From Methylovirgula ligni (GTDB taxonomy: Bacteria; Pseudomonadota; Alphaproteobacteria; Rhizobiales; Beijerinckiaceae), in assembly GCF_004135935.1 (NCBI RefSeq), contig NZ_CP025086.1, positions 2,232,001 to 2,296,000 of the forward strand: 64,000 nt of DNA, given 5' to 3'. The notes under the pieces were generated by a model that saw only the letters and a program-made list of their open reading frames with translations, was not told the DNA's origin and did not search any database. Shown here in pieces: positions 29,491 to 38,549 of this stretch. A program made the position numbers and the translations under genes. Position 1 is the first letter of the stretch. Each line of letters begins with the position of its first letter.

Positions 29491-30816
29491 TCACTTCGCC
29501 TGCAGCGTTTCGGAAAGTTCGCGGAAGGCGTCGCGCGAGAGCGGCGATGCGGGCGACTGCTGCAAGGCGTCGTAAAGCTTCGGCACCAGCGTCACGATCT
29601 GATCGAGCTCGGTGTCCTGGCCTTGCTGATAGCCGCCCATCAGCCGCAGGTCGCGCGTATCCTCGTAACGCGCGATCATGGATTTCAGCTTCAGCACCAG
29701 CGTTTGCTGCTCCTTGGTCCAGACGTGCTGCGCCAGGCGCGAGATCGAGGAGAGCACATTGACGGCCGGAAAGCGGCCGAGATCGGCGATGGCGCGGTCG
29801 AGCACGATATGCCCGTCGAGCGTGCCGCGAATATTGTCCGCGACCGGATCATTATGATCGTCGCCATCGACGAGAACCGAGAAAACTCCCGTGATCGAGC
29901 CGCTGCCCTCGGCGCCGGGGCCGGCGCGCTCCAGCAATTTCGGCAGATCGCTGAAGACGCTCGGCGCATAGCCGCGCGCGACCGCCGGCTCCCCCGCCGC
30001 GAGCGCGACATCGCGCGCCGCATGGGCAAAGCGCGTCACCGAATCGATGATCAGCAGCACGTTCTCGCCGCGGTCGCGGAAATACTCGGCGATGGTCATG
30101 GCGGTCTTCGGAGCAAGCCGGCGCATCATCGGGCTCTCGTCGCCGGTCGAAACGACCGTGACCGCGAGCCGGCGATTCTGGCCGAGCGAATCGTCGAGGA
30201 ATTCGCGCACCTCGCGGCCGCGCTCACCGACCAGCCCGACAACCACGGCGCTGAAGCCCTTGGCTCCGGCAAGCATGCCCAGCAAGGTCGATTTGCCGAC
30301 GCCGGAGCCGGCAAAGACGCCGATGCGCTGGCCGGCGCAGAGCGGCATGAAAAGATCGATGGCGCGCACGCCGGTGCGCAGCGGCGTTTTCACACGCGCC
30401 CGGTTCAGCGCCAGCGGCGGTGGCGATTCGATCGAGCGCGCATGTTCGCCGCGCAGCAGCGCGCCTTGACCGTCGATCGGCCGGCCGAGCGCGTCGATGA
30501 CGCGGCCCTTCCAGCTCTCGTCCGGCGAGAGGTGAAGCGGGCCGATGCGAAAGGCGCGATCGCCGATGCCAGCCGCGACGGTCGCGTCGAAACTCTTGAC
30601 CGTCGAACCTGTGGGATCGATGCGCACGACCTCGCCAAGCTGCATCTGGCTATCGTGTTGGAGGCCGACACATTCGCCAAGCTTGAGGAAGTGCGACAGG
30701 CCGCTGATGCGGTAATGCGAGGGCGCGACCTCGCTGACGACGCCGCTGACGCGAAGATCGCCAATTTCCTCGACGCCGTAATTGACGGCCTCCTCGAGGC
30801 GCGCGAGCGCCGACAT
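29491..30816 (-). CDS. fliI: flagellum-specific ATPase FliI
   Basis: FliI is the ATPase of the flagellar type III export apparatus. The 441 residues show Walker A AGSGVGKS (about 169-176), the FliI/SctN-type GRPIDGQG segment, LVGERGREVREFLDD, and the Walker B region NVLLIIDSVTRFAHAARDVALAAGEP. Length is normal. It is the last gene of a minus-strand flagellar operon, 22 bases after flgF, and converges with the DUF4159 gene with only 18 bases between. Its usual partner FliH is represented by a diverged gene at 48.96 kb. Confidence 0.97.
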   Translation of the reverse strand: MSALARLEEAVNYGVEEIGDLRVSGVVSEVAPSHYRISGLSHFLKLGECVGLQHDSQMQLGEVVRIDPTGSTVKSFDATVAAGIGDRAFRIGPLHLSPDESWKGRVIDALGRPIDGQGALLRGEHARSIESPPPLALNRARVKTPLRTGVRAIDLFMPLCAGQRIGVFAGSGVGKSTLLGMLAGAKGFSAVVVGLVGERGREVREFLDDSLGQNRRLAVTVVSTGDESPMMRRLAPKTAMTIAEYFRDRGENVLLIIDSVTRFAHAARDVALAAGEPAVARGYAPSVFSDLPKLLERAGPGAEGSGSITGVFSVLVDGDDHNDPVADNIRGTLDGHIVLDRAIADLGRFPAVNVLSSISRLAQHVWTKEQQTLVLKLKSMIARYEDTRDLRLMGGYQQGQDTELDQIVTLVPKLYDALQQSPASPLSRDAFRELSETLQAK

Positions 30817-30838
30817 CAGCCAACCTCCGCGTGAAGGC

Positions 30839-31564
30839 TCACGCGGTGCCGCCGAGAATCGGCAGTGCGTCCTTCAAGGTGCTTTCGTTCTTCTCGGCGC
30901 CACCGGTGATGCTTTCGAAGGCGCGGGAGATGGTGATGAGCTTCGCCATTTCGAGGATGGGATTGACGTTCGAGCCTTCGACGTGGCCCTGGACGATGCC
31001 ATTGATATCGAAGTCAAGCACTGGCGTTGCCGGCTTGTCGGGGATGACGCCGGAATTTTCATAGCGACTGAACTTGGCGCTCGAGTCGATCTGGAACAGG
31101 CCGATCGCGCCGACCTGCCGTCCGTTTTGGGTAATCATGCCGTCGCCGGAGATCACGGGTTGTCCGGCGGTCGGATCGAGAATGATCGGCGTGGCGCCCG
31201 CATCGAGAATGGGATGGCCGGCGAGCGATTCAAGCTCGCCCGTCTGACGCATGCGCATGCGGCCGTCGCGCGTATAGACAGTGCCGCCGGGGGTCTGGAT
31301 CGCGAGCCAGCCTTCGCCCTGGATGGCGATATCGAGCGGGTTGCCGGTCGCGATGAGCGGCCCCTCGGTGCGGGTGATATAATCACGGCCCGAACTCGCG
31401 TAGGCGACAGGCTCGTCGCCGGAGCGTGAGACATAGGTGTGGAAGCTGACGCCGGCCGCGCGATAACCGATCGTGTTCATGTTGGCGACGTTCAGCGCCA
31501 GGGAATCGAGCCGCTTTTCCAGCGTCAATTGCGCCGACAGCGAAACATAGGGGCCGGATTGCAT
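30839..31564 (-). CDS. flgF: flagellar basal-body rod protein FlgF
   Basis: FlgF is part of the proximal rod. The 241 residues have the rod/hook N-terminal motif (LEKRLDSLALNVANMNTIGYRAAG) and the C-terminal coiled motif (EGSNVNPILEMAKLITISRAFESI), with LDIAIQGEGWLAIQTPGG in between as in FlgF/FlgG proteins. The shorter length and the separate flgG at 38.5 kb support FlgF. It begins 3 bases after the DUF1217 stop and is followed by fliI. Confidence 0.93.
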   Translation of the reverse strand: MQSGPYVSLSAQLTLEKRLDSLALNVANMNTIGYRAAGVSFHTYVSRSGDEPVAYASSGRDYITRTEGPLIATGNPLDIAIQGEGWLAIQTPGGTVYTRDGRMRMRQTGELESLAGHPILDAGATPIILDPTAGQPVISGDGMITQNGRQVGAIGLFQIDSSAKFSRYENSGVIPDKPATPVLDFDINGIVQGHVEGSNVNPILEMAKLITISRAFESITGGAEKNESTLKDALPILGGTA

Positions 31565-31567
31565 GCG

Positions 31568-32347
31568 TCACGATCCTCCTAATTTGAGGTTGGCTATGCT
31601 CAGAAGAAGGCTTTGGCTGATGCTTGGTTGCGATACGAGCATCGCGACCGTGGGAGGGCTGCTGTTGCCACCCATTGGATTCTGCGCGTCATAGGAAGCG
31701 GTAAAGCGCTCGATGAATTTCTGCAGATAAGTCGGATCCTGCAGCTTGCTGATATCGAGCAATTGGCCAACTGTTTTGGCTTCGGTATCGACATTCCCCA
31801 ATGAAAAGGTCGTGGGAAGGTTGAACGCCGTCTCAAAGACTTTCAAAAGCGTCTGATCGCCGAGGATGCTGTAGGGGCTGGTGATCTGCGACGCCATGCG
31901 CTTGAAATAGAGCGCCATCTGCGCGCCCTGGTTCTGCTGGCCGACGTTGTTTTCCACTGTCTGCTCATAAAAATTGCTGACCGTGGTCTGCTGCGTCGTC
32001 TCTGACTGGGTCGTGGCGGTTCCATTTTCGTTGAAATTGAAGGCAGCGGCGAGCGCGGAATAGCGCGGATCGTTGAGACTGGCGGCGAAACTGCCAGATC
32101 CTGTGCCGCCCTCGAGAACCTTGGTGATCAGCGCCTTCGCGTTCAATTCGTCGCCGAGGCCGAAGGCATTCATCACATAATTGTAGAGCTTGGAATTGTT
32201 GACGAGTTGCTTGGCGCTGGTCACGCTGCCGATATTCGCCAGAAAATAGTTCGTCTGCTGTTTGACCGCAGGCTCCGTCGCGACAGACGAAGCGAAATTC
32301 GATCCCGTGCGCGTGACGGCATTGTAGAGTTGGGTGGCAGTGAGCAC
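31568..32347 (-). CDS. DUF1217 flagellar-locus protein
   Basis: The 259 residues belong to DUF1217, a family found in alphaproteobacterial flagellar loci and without a firm biochemical role. They are rich in Asn, Gln and Thr, with YFLANIGSVTSAKQLVNNSKLYNYVMNAFGL and later FKRMASQITSPYSILGDQTLLKVFETAF, mostly helical. The start is GTG 32347, behind GAAGGAG. It heads the DUF1217-flgF-fliI operon and is divergent from motA. Export by the flagellar system is plausible but not shown. Confidence 0.85.
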   Translation of the reverse strand: MLTATQLYNAVTRTGSNFASSVATEPAVKQQTNYFLANIGSVTSAKQLVNNSKLYNYVMNAFGLGDELNAKALITKVLEGGTGSGSFAASLNDPRYSALAAAFNFNENGTATTQSETTQQTTVSNFYEQTVENNVGQQNQGAQMALYFKRMASQITSPYSILGDQTLLKVFETAFNLPTTFSLGNVDTEAKTVGQLLDISKLQDPTYLQKFIERFTASYDAQNPMGGNSSPPTVAMLVSQPSISQSLLLSIANLKLGGS

Positions 32348-32512
32348 AGATCGCTCCTTCGCAAATCGCCTTCCTTACTGGCGCCGCTGGCTTGTCCGGG
32401 CCTGACCAATGTAGCGGGCGGTCTCCGCTGAGCCTTCCAGCCCGTCGCGATTTCAGCTTCGGGCAAGCCTGCGGGCTTACGACAAAGCGTGCTCAAAGGC
32501 GGAGGGGCGGCC

Positions 32513-33388
32513 TTGAACTTTGTCATCGGCTTGGTGATCGCGATGGGCTGTATCGTCGGCGGCTATGCCAGCGAGGGCGGCCATTTGTCGGTCATTTGGC
32601 AGCCAATGGAATATCTCATGATCGCCGGTGCCGCGGTCGGCACGTTCATCATCGCCAACTCGCTCTCGACGATCAAGGACACTGGCCGCGCCGTGATGGA
32701 TGGCGTCTTGGGCAAGGCGCCGACCCAGCGTGATTATCTCGACGTTCTGGGTGTCCTCTATGCGCTGATGCGCGAGTTGCGCGGCAAGGCGCGCAACGAA
32801 GTCGAGGCGCATGTCGATAATCCCGACGAATCCGAAATCTTCCGCAACTTTCCCAATGTCCTCAAGGACAGCGAACTGACGCATTTCATCTGCGATTACG
32901 TCCGGCTGCTGATCGTCGGCAATGCACGCACCCATGAAATCGAAGCGCTGATGGACGAGGAGATCGAGACGATCACCCATGACCGGCTGAAGCCGTACTA
33001 CTCCTTGATCGCGGTGAGCGACGCGATGCCGGCGCTCGGTATCGTCGCGGCGGTGCTGGGTGTTATCAAGGCGATGGGGGCGCTCAACCAATCTCCAGAG
33101 CTTCTGGGCGGTCTGATCGGTTCGGCGCTTGTCGGAACCTTCGGCGGCATTCTGCTGTCTTACGGGGTCACTTCACCGCTGGCGCATAAGATCAGGGTGA
33201 CGCGCGAGAAGCGCCTGCGCTTTTACTTCATCGTCAAACAGACGCTGCTCGCCTTCATGAATGGGGCCATGCCGCAGATCGCCCTTGAGCACGGACGCAA
33301 GACGATTTCCTCCCACGACCGGCCGACGATCGACATGGTCGAGAATGAGACCATTTCCGGGGGCGGCGTTTCCAGGCAGGCGGCATGA
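32513..33388 (+). CDS. motA: flagellar motor stator protein MotA
   Basis: MotA is the proton-conducting stator subunit partnering MotB. The 291 residues have four membrane helices, the cytoplasmic loop with charged residues that touch FliG (LMRELRGKARNEVE), and the conserved AVSDAMPALGIVAAVLGVIKAM segment. I place the start at TTG 32513 because GGAGGGG sits just upstream and relatives start NFVIGL-like; a GTG at 32489 is in frame. The gene is divergent from DUF1217, and fliM overlaps its stop. Confidence 0.95.
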   Translation: MNFVIGLVIAMGCIVGGYASEGGHLSVIWQPMEYLMIAGAAVGTFIIANSLSTIKDTGRAVMDGVLGKAPTQRDYLDVLGVLYALMRELRGKARNEVEAHVDNPDESEIFRNFPNVLKDSELTHFICDYVRLLIVGNARTHEIEALMDEEIETITHDRLKPYYSLIAVSDAMPALGIVAAVLGVIKAMGALNQSPELLGGLIGSALVGTFGGILLSYGVTSPLAHKIRVTREKRLRFYFIVKQTLLAFMNGAMPQIALEHGRKTISSHDRPTIDMVENETISGGGVSRQAA

Positions 33389-34335
33389 CGCACCGTGGCA
33401 AAGCCTCGACTGAAGCCGATGCGCATATGAGCGCGCCGGAGCGCCTGTTCGACTCGGCGGGTGTCTCGCTCGATCGCATGCCTATGCTGCGCGTCATTTT
33501 CGACCGTCTGGCGATGCAATGCTCGGAGAACGCGCGCCAGCTCTCGACGGCGCCTGCCTATTTCAGCGTCCATTCGATCAAGACCGAACGTATCGGAAAA
33601 ATTCTCGAGGCGGCCGAAGGCAAGGCGGTCGTCGCCGTATTGCATGTCCAGGCCTGGGACGCGCGTATCATGGTCGGGCTCGACAACAAGCTCATCTTTG
33701 CGCTCGTCGAGGCCCTATTCGGCGGCGACGGCAGCGAATCGCCCTATATCGAGAATCGCGCTCTGACGAATATCGAGATGCGCGTCGCGCAGAAGGCGTT
33801 CGATCTCATCACCCGGGCGCTGCACAAGGCTTTCTCGGTGATCGAGGAGACGCATTTCAAGTTCGAGCGGGTCGAGACGCGCATGGACTTCGCGGTCGTC
33901 GCGCCGCGCAACAATTTCGCCGTCCTGGCCAAGCTCAATTTGCGTATTCTCGGCCGCGCCGGCGAGTTCTTCGTCGCCATTCCGCAGGCGGCCCTCAACC
34001 CGATCCGGCAGAGCTTGACGGCCGATCGCAGCAACGACGCCGCGACGCCCGACCCGCGCTGGAGCAAGCAGATCAAGACCGAGGTCGGCAAGGCCGAGGT
34101 GATGGTTCAGGCGATCATCGAGGAAGACGGCTTTACGCTTGGCGATATCGCCGCCCTGAAGGTCGGCAATGTGCTGCAGTTGAAGGCCACGCCGAAGAGC
34201 CGGGTGAAACTCGAATGCAATTCCGAACCGCTGTTCTGGTGCCAGCTTGGCCAGGCCGAAGGCAAATATACTCTAAGGGTCGACGACATCGTCGATGCCG
34301 AGCAGGAATTCCTGGATGGGCTGGTCAACCACTAA
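33385..34335 (+). CDS. fliM: flagellar motor switch protein FliM
   Basis: FliM is the C-ring switch component that receives chemotaxis input. The 316 residues have the CheC-like middle domain (LFGGDGSE...LTNIEMRVAQKAFDLITRALHKAF) and a C-terminal SpoA domain (AIIEEDGFTLGDIAALKVGNVLQL). The N terminus lacks an obvious LSQxEIDALL CheY-binding motif, and the protein is shorter than the enterobacterial one, as in other Rhizobiales. It overlaps the motA stop by 4 bases. Confidence 0.93.
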   Translation: MTHRGKASTEADAHMSAPERLFDSAGVSLDRMPMLRVIFDRLAMQCSENARQLSTAPAYFSVHSIKTERIGKILEAAEGKAVVAVLHVQAWDARIMVGLDNKLIFALVEALFGGDGSESPYIENRALTNIEMRVAQKAFDLITRALHKAFSVIEETHFKFERVETRMDFAVVAPRNNFAVLAKLNLRILGRAGEFFVAIPQAALNPIRQSLTADRSNDAATPDPRWSKQIKTEVGKAEVMVQAIIEEDGFTLGDIAALKVGNVLQLKATPKSRVKLECNSEPLFWCQLGQAEGKYTLRVDDIVDAEQEFLDGLVNH

Positions 34336-34356
34336 AGTTTTGGGGCTGGGGCGGCA

Positions 34357-34374
34357 GGGAAGGTTAACCTTCCC
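34357..34374. repeat. 18-bp perfect palindrome between fliM and fliN
   Basis: GGGAAGGTTAACCTTCCC is a perfect 18-base palindrome centred on GTTAAC, 22 bases after the fliM stop and 39 bases before the fliN start. It may be an operator or an mRNA hairpin. There is no T-tract for termination and only half of a CtrA box. Confidence 0.6.
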
Positions 34375-34413
34375 CGAGGCAGACTCGTGGCCGGGAAACA
34401 AAGGCGCTGTGTC

Positions 34414-34761
34414 ATGACTGAGAATGAGGCCTCCCAATTCAGCATTTCCGATCTCGGCGATGATGCCGCCGCGGCGCCGGCCGGGGCGGCGGAGGGCGGG
34501 CGCAACATCGAGGCGATCCTGCGCATCCCGATCACGCTTCAAGTCGTGCTCGGCTCGGCCAGCATGCCCGTCGCAAATCTGTTGAAGCTCGGGCGCGGTG
34601 CCGTCGTTCCGCTCGATCATCGTGTCGGCGAGCCGGTCGATGTCGTCGTCAACGGCCGCGTCGTGGCGCGGGGAGAGGTGGTCGTGGTCGAGGACGATAC
34701 GTCCCGCTTCGGTGTCTCGCTCACCGAGGTCATCGGCCCGAACGCCGCAGGCGAGCGCTGA
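34414..34761 (+). CDS. fliN: flagellar motor switch protein FliN
   Basis: FliN forms the lower C-ring with FliM. The 115 residues have a variable acidic/Ala-rich N terminus and then a SpoA domain: ILRIPITLQVVLGSASMPVANLLKLGRGAVVPLD, followed by PVDVVVNGRVVARGEVVVVEDD. ATG 34414 is chosen; an upstream GTG at 34387 is also open but lengthens the protein without family support. fliG begins 3 bases after the stop. Confidence 0.95.
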   Translation: MTENEASQFSISDLGDDAAAAPAGAAEGGRNIEAILRIPITLQVVLGSASMPVANLLKLGRGAVVPLDHRVGEPVDVVVNGRVVARGEVVVVEDDTSRFGVSLTEVIGPNAAGER

Positions 34762-34764
34762 TTG

Positions 34765-35796
34765 ATGTCCACGGAGCCTATTCCGACCGCGCTGCCGCCG
34801 AGTGCCCAGCTCAATGGGCCCGCGAAAGTCGCGGCGTTGCTGCTCGCAATGGGCAAACCGCTGGCGAGCCGGCTGCTCAAGCATTTCGATCAGGATGAGC
34901 TGCGCGAGATAACCCGTTCGGTTGCGGAGCTTGGCGTCGTGTCGATGCCGGTCATCGAAGAGACGATTGAGGAATTCGCGGGCAATTTCGTCAAGGGCAC
35001 GGGGCTCATGATCTCCCCGGGCGACGCGGAACATCTTCTCTCGGGCCTGCTCTCGCCCGAGGAGATTTCCGATATCATGTCGGATGTCACGGGCAATTCA
35101 AACCAGTCCATCTGGCAGCGGCTTTCAAGCGTTTCGGAAGTCATTTTCGCCGGCTATCTCGTCAAGGAGCATCCGCAGACGGGCGCGGCCATCCTGTCGA
35201 AGGTCACGCCGGTTTGCGCAGCGAAGGTCATGGGGCAATTGCCGCGCGAATTGCGTAACGAGGTCATGCGCCGGATGGTCGGCATCGCGCTGGTGTCGGA
35301 GCCGGCGATGCGCATCATCGAAAGCACCTTGCAGGAAGACCTGCTCGTCAATGTGGCGCGCAACAATCGCAACGCGCACAACGGCCGCATGGCGGACATC
35401 ATCAACAAGATGGAACGCGAGCAGATGGAGGACGTTCTGTCCAGCCTCGCCGAAGCGCGGCCGAAGGTGGCCGAGGTTTTGCGCGGCCTGCTCTTCACCT
35501 TCGACGACATCATCAAGCTTCCGGCCAAATCGCGGCTCGTGCTGTTCGATCAGATTCCGACAGAGCGCGTGGTTCTCGCATTGAAGGGAACGGACGCGGG
35601 CTTCCGCAATGCTATCCTGTCGACGCTCTCGACCCGCGCGCGCCGGATGGTCGAAACGGAACTCGCCAATGGCAGCCCGGCGCCGCACCGCGAAGTCGTC
35701 AAGGCGCGCCGGATGATCGCCGATCTTGCCCTGGAAATGGCCGAGCGCGGCGACCTCGAACTCAATTCTGAAGAAGACGACGAAGAAATCTACTGA
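34765..35796 (+). CDS. fliG: flagellar motor switch protein FliG
   Basis: FliG couples stator torque to the rotor. The 343 residues show the three-domain helical layout: N-terminal VAALLLAMGKPLASRLLKHF, middle AAILSKVTPVCAAKVMGQLP, and C-terminal LLFTFDDIIKLPAKSRLVLFDQIPTERVVLALKG carrying the charged torque ridge (split here). The C terminus is very acidic (SEEDDEEIY). ATG 34765 is directly preceded by a TTG that is also in frame. It sits between fliN and flhB in the usual Rhizobiales order. Confidence 0.96.
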   Translation: MSTEPIPTALPPSAQLNGPAKVAALLLAMGKPLASRLLKHFDQDELREITRSVAELGVVSMPVIEETIEEFAGNFVKGTGLMISPGDAEHLLSGLLSPEEISDIMSDVTGNSNQSIWQRLSSVSEVIFAGYLVKEHPQTGAAILSKVTPVCAAKVMGQLPRELRNEVMRRMVGIALVSEPAMRIIESTLQEDLLVNVARNNRNAHNGRMADIINKMEREQMEDVLSSLAEARPKVAEVLRGLLFTFDDIIKLPAKSRLVLFDQIPTERVVLALKGTDAGFRNAILSTLSTRARRMVETELANGSPAPHREVVKARRMIADLALEMAERGDLELNSEEDDEEIY

Positions 35797-35813
35797 CGGG
35801 ATGATGCGCTGAA

Positions 35814-36896
35814 ATGGCGGAAAAGCCCGACAGAGACAGTCGCACAGAAGAAGCCACCGAAAAGAAAGTCCGCGACGAGATTGAACGCGGCAACGTGCCC
35901 GTCTCGCGTGAAGTCTCGATCTTTGCTTTCGCGGCGGGGCTACTCGTCGTCATGGCTTTCTTCCTCAAGACCGGCGCGGCCGATCTCGTCCTCATCCTTG
36001 AGCGGCTGCTCGACAATACCAACGATTGGCGCTTATCGACGGGTTATGATGCTGTCGCCCTGTGCGGCCTCATCGCGAAGCAAGCCGGGGGCCTGCTCGT
36101 TCCCGCCTTCATCATCTTCATCGTCGCGGGTCTGGGCGCGTCCTTCTCGCAAAATGCACCGCGATTCGTCCTCCGGCGTATCCAGCCGGATTTTTCGCGC
36201 ATTTCGCCCTCGGAGGGCTGGCATCGGCTGTTCAGCGCCCGTGGCGCCACGGAATTTCTGAAAAGCGTCGTCAAGTTCGTCGCCATCGCTCTGGTGGTCA
36301 CCGCCATGCTTCAGGCAGACCGGCTGCAGTTCGTCAACGCCGTGTTTGTCGATCCGAACGCCATACCGGACCTCATCAATCAGATGGCGATGCGGTTCGT
36401 GGCGGGCATCACCGTCGCAACCCTGCTGCTGGTGACTGCCGACATCGTCTGGTCGCGAATCAATTGGCGCCGCGAACTTCGGATGAGCCGTCAGGAGGTG
36501 AAGGACGAGGCCCGGCAGATCGAAGGCGATCCGCTGGTCAAGGCGCGCATGCGCTCGCTGGCCCTTGACCGGCGGCGGCGTAACATGATCGAGGCCGTGT
36601 CACGCGCGACGATGGTCGTCGCCAACCCGACGCACTATGCCATCGCGTTGCGCTATGTGCGCGAGGAGGGCGGCGCTCCCGTCGTGCTGGCGAAGGGCAA
36701 GGATCATATCGCCCTGCGAATCCGCGCCATGGCCGAGGAAAATGATATTCCCGTCATCGAAGACAAGGCTCTCGCAAGGTCCATGTACGAAAGTGTCGAA
36801 GTTGACCGGATGATACCGTCGGAATTCTATCGAGCCGTGGCGGAATTGATCCATTTGCTTCAACGGCACGAGCGCCGCAAGGCGCCAGTACATTGA
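35814..36896 (+). CDS. flhB: flagellar export switch protein FlhB
   Basis: FlhB controls the export switch from rod/hook to filament substrates. The 360 residues have a short basic N terminus (DSRTEEATEKKVRDE), four membrane helices, and the cytosolic domain with the self-cleaving NPTH motif at 271-274. The C-terminal region is basic and ends without long extension. The length is normal. It starts 17 bases after fliG and is followed by a small unknown flagellar gene. Confidence 0.97.
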   Translation: MAEKPDRDSRTEEATEKKVRDEIERGNVPVSREVSIFAFAAGLLVVMAFFLKTGAADLVLILERLLDNTNDWRLSTGYDAVALCGLIAKQAGGLLVPAFIIFIVAGLGASFSQNAPRFVLRRIQPDFSRISPSEGWHRLFSARGATEFLKSVVKFVAIALVVTAMLQADRLQFVNAVFVDPNAIPDLINQMAMRFVAGITVATLLLVTADIVWSRINWRRELRMSRQEVKDEARQIEGDPLVKARMRSLALDRRRRNMIEAVSRATMVVANPTHYAIALRYVREEGGAPVVLAKGKDHIALRIRAMAEENDIPVIEDKALARSMYESVEVDRMIPSEFYRAVAELIHLLQRHERRKAPVH

Positions 36897-36906
36897 GAGT
36901 TTCGCG

Positions 36907-37341
36907 ATGCAGGCTGATTCATGCAGCGATCACTCCTTTCTGCGGGCGAAGGCCATTGCGGACGGGATCATGGACGTGGCAGCTGAATTGCGGCTGATGA
37001 ACGCCGCCGATTACATTTCCTTCATTCATCTTGAGCAGTTCAACAACATCCGCGACATCGTCAATTCCTCGATGGAGCTTTATTTCAAGCACGGCACCCT
37101 GTCTTACGGATGCTCCGCCGATTACGAGCTTGAATGGGATCGCCCGCCTTCGATCCTCCTCGATCTCGAGTTTCGCCATCATGAGATATCGGTGCGGTTC
37201 AACCTTGTCCTGAAGGCCGCCCACGCGAGCGTGGAAATCTGCGATATTTCCTTCGCCTCGGGGGCGCAGGATGAGGCGGATGTCACGCGCCGTCTCGTCG
37301 CGGCGATTGCCGACGCCAGGCTGCCCACACGGCCCTGCTGA
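36907..37341 (+). CDS. unknown protein in the flagellar operon
   Basis: I do not recognise this 144-residue protein. It has no signal peptide or membrane segment. The N-terminal half looks helical (AKAIADGIMDVAAELRLMNAADYISFIHLEQFNNIRDIVNSSMELYF, split), and the second half beta-rich (LSYGCSADYELEWD...PSILLDLEFRHHEISVRFNLVL). Four cysteines are scattered. It lies 10 bases after flhB and 72 bases before flgB. A conserved spot in a flagellar operon suggests an assembly or regulatory role, but that is inference only. Confidence 0.7.
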   Translation: MQADSCSDHSFLRAKAIADGIMDVAAELRLMNAADYISFIHLEQFNNIRDIVNSSMELYFKHGTLSYGCSADYELEWDRPPSILLDLEFRHHEISVRFNLVLKAAHASVEICDISFASGAQDEADVTRRLVAAIADARLPTRPC

Positions 37342-37413
37342 GCGGGCTGCCGCCAGCCTGGGGCAAGATTTCCCGCCTAGGATTCTTGCAGGACTTGATA
37401 AGCGGGCGCCATC

Positions 37414-37794
37414 TTGGAACCGATCTACCTCTTTGACCTCGCATCGACGCAGCAGAACTGGCTTGCGACACGGCAAGCGGTCGTGGCGCAGAATATCGCG
37501 AACGCGAATACGCCGGGCTATGTCGCCAAGGAAGTAGCGCCGTTCAAGAACGTCTACGACCAGACGCAGCTTGACCTTGTTTCGACCAGTCCCGGCCACA
37601 TGGCTCTCGACCCGCTCAACGCGGACGATGCGACGAAGGATGCTTCGCCTTGGGAAGTGGTTCCATCGGGCAATTCCGTCAGCATGGAGCGCGAGATGCT
37701 GAAGGCGAACGAGGTCAGTCGCGAATATTCGATGAACACTGCGATCGTTAAGGCTTTCGCCCAGATGTACACCGTCAGCGTGAAAGGCTCGTGA
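37414..37794 (+). CDS. flgB: flagellar basal-body rod protein FlgB
   Basis: FlgB is a proximal rod subunit. The 126 residues start at TTG 37414 (MEPIYLFDLASTQQNW), followed by the rod-protein motif VAQNIANANTPGYVAKE and a C-terminal helix (KANEVSREYSMNTAIVKAFAQMY). The TTG is preferred because relatives begin EPIYLFDLAS and no better start exists. Its stop overlaps the flgC start by a base, so flgB-flgC are coupled. Confidence 0.94.
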   Translation: MEPIYLFDLASTQQNWLATRQAVVAQNIANANTPGYVAKEVAPFKNVYDQTQLDLVSTSPGHMALDPLNADDATKDASPWEVVPSGNSVSMEREMLKANEVSREYSMNTAIVKAFAQMYTVSVKGS

Positions 37795-38213
37795 TGATAG
37801 ATCCGATCGACGCCGCGATAGAGGTCGCGACTTCCGGCCTTGAGGCGCATTCGACGCGGATGCGCGTCATCTCCGAAAACTTGGCCAACGCCGAGTCGAC
37901 CGCTTCGGTGCCCGGCGGCAATCCCTATACGCGCAAGCTCGTCACGTTCGAGGATGAGATGGATCAGGCGAGCGGCGTCGATCTCGTCAAGGTCAAGACC
38001 GTCGGCCTCGACAAGGAGCCGTTCCGGGTCGAATACGACCCTGGCAATCCCGCCGCCGATGCGAGTGGATTCGTCAAGCTGCCGAACGTCAACCTCATCA
38101 CCGAAATGGCGGATATGCGTGAGGCAAACCGGTCCTATTCCGCCAACATTCAGGTCGTCAAGCAGGCGCGTGAGCTCTACACGATGACCGTCGATCTCAT
38201 GAGGAATAACTGA
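37794..38213 (+). CDS. flgC: flagellar basal-body rod protein FlgC
   Basis: FlgC is a proximal rod subunit that works with FlgB and FlgF. The 139 residues have the rod N-terminal motif (GLEAHSTRMRVISENLANAEST), the FlgC-typical GGNPYTRKLVTFE, and VKLPNVNLITEMADMREANRSY near the C terminus. ATG 37794 follows a GTG (37791) that is also in frame. The final base is shared with the fliE start (ATGA-like overlap), so flgB-flgC-fliE are one translational block. Confidence 0.95.
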   Translation: MIDPIDAAIEVATSGLEAHSTRMRVISENLANAESTASVPGGNPYTRKLVTFEDEMDQASGVDLVKVKTVGLDKEPFRVEYDPGNPAADASGFVKLPNVNLITEMADMREANRSYSANIQVVKQARELYTMTVDLMRNN

Positions 38214-38539
38214 TGATTCCCGCGCTTTCGCTTCTGGGGTCCGTCGCGGCCGGCGCCGCGGATAGCGTCTCTTCGCTCGTGCCGGGGGTTGCCGGTTCCG
38301 GTTCTGCATCCGCTCCGGCGCCGACGGATTTCGGCTCCGTGCTCGCCCAGGTCACGGGTGACGCCGTCGATAAGCTGAAGGTTGGCGAGGCGACGGCGAT
38401 TTCCGGTCTGCAGGGAAAGTCCTCCGTGCAGGATGTGACGAAGGCTGTGATGGATGCGCAGCAGTCCCTGCAAACGGCAGTCGCGATCCGCGACAAGGTC
38501 GTCTCGGCCTATCAAGAAGTCAGCCGCATGTCGATTTGA
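38213..38539 (+). CDS. fliE: flagellar hook-basal body protein FliE
   Basis: FliE joins the MS ring to the rod and is an early export substrate. The 108 residues have a low-complexity Ala/Ser/Pro start and then the FliE core: [56 protein letters not shown], split here. The C-terminal helix is standard. It overlaps flgC and precedes flgG by 10 bases. Confidence 0.92.
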   Translation: MIPALSLLGSVAAGAADSVSSLVPGVAGSGSASAPAPTDFGSVLAQVTGDAVDKLKVGEATAISGLQGKSSVQDVTKAVMDAQQSLQTAVAIRDKVVSAYQEVSRMSI

Positions 38540-38549
38540 GGGGTATGAA

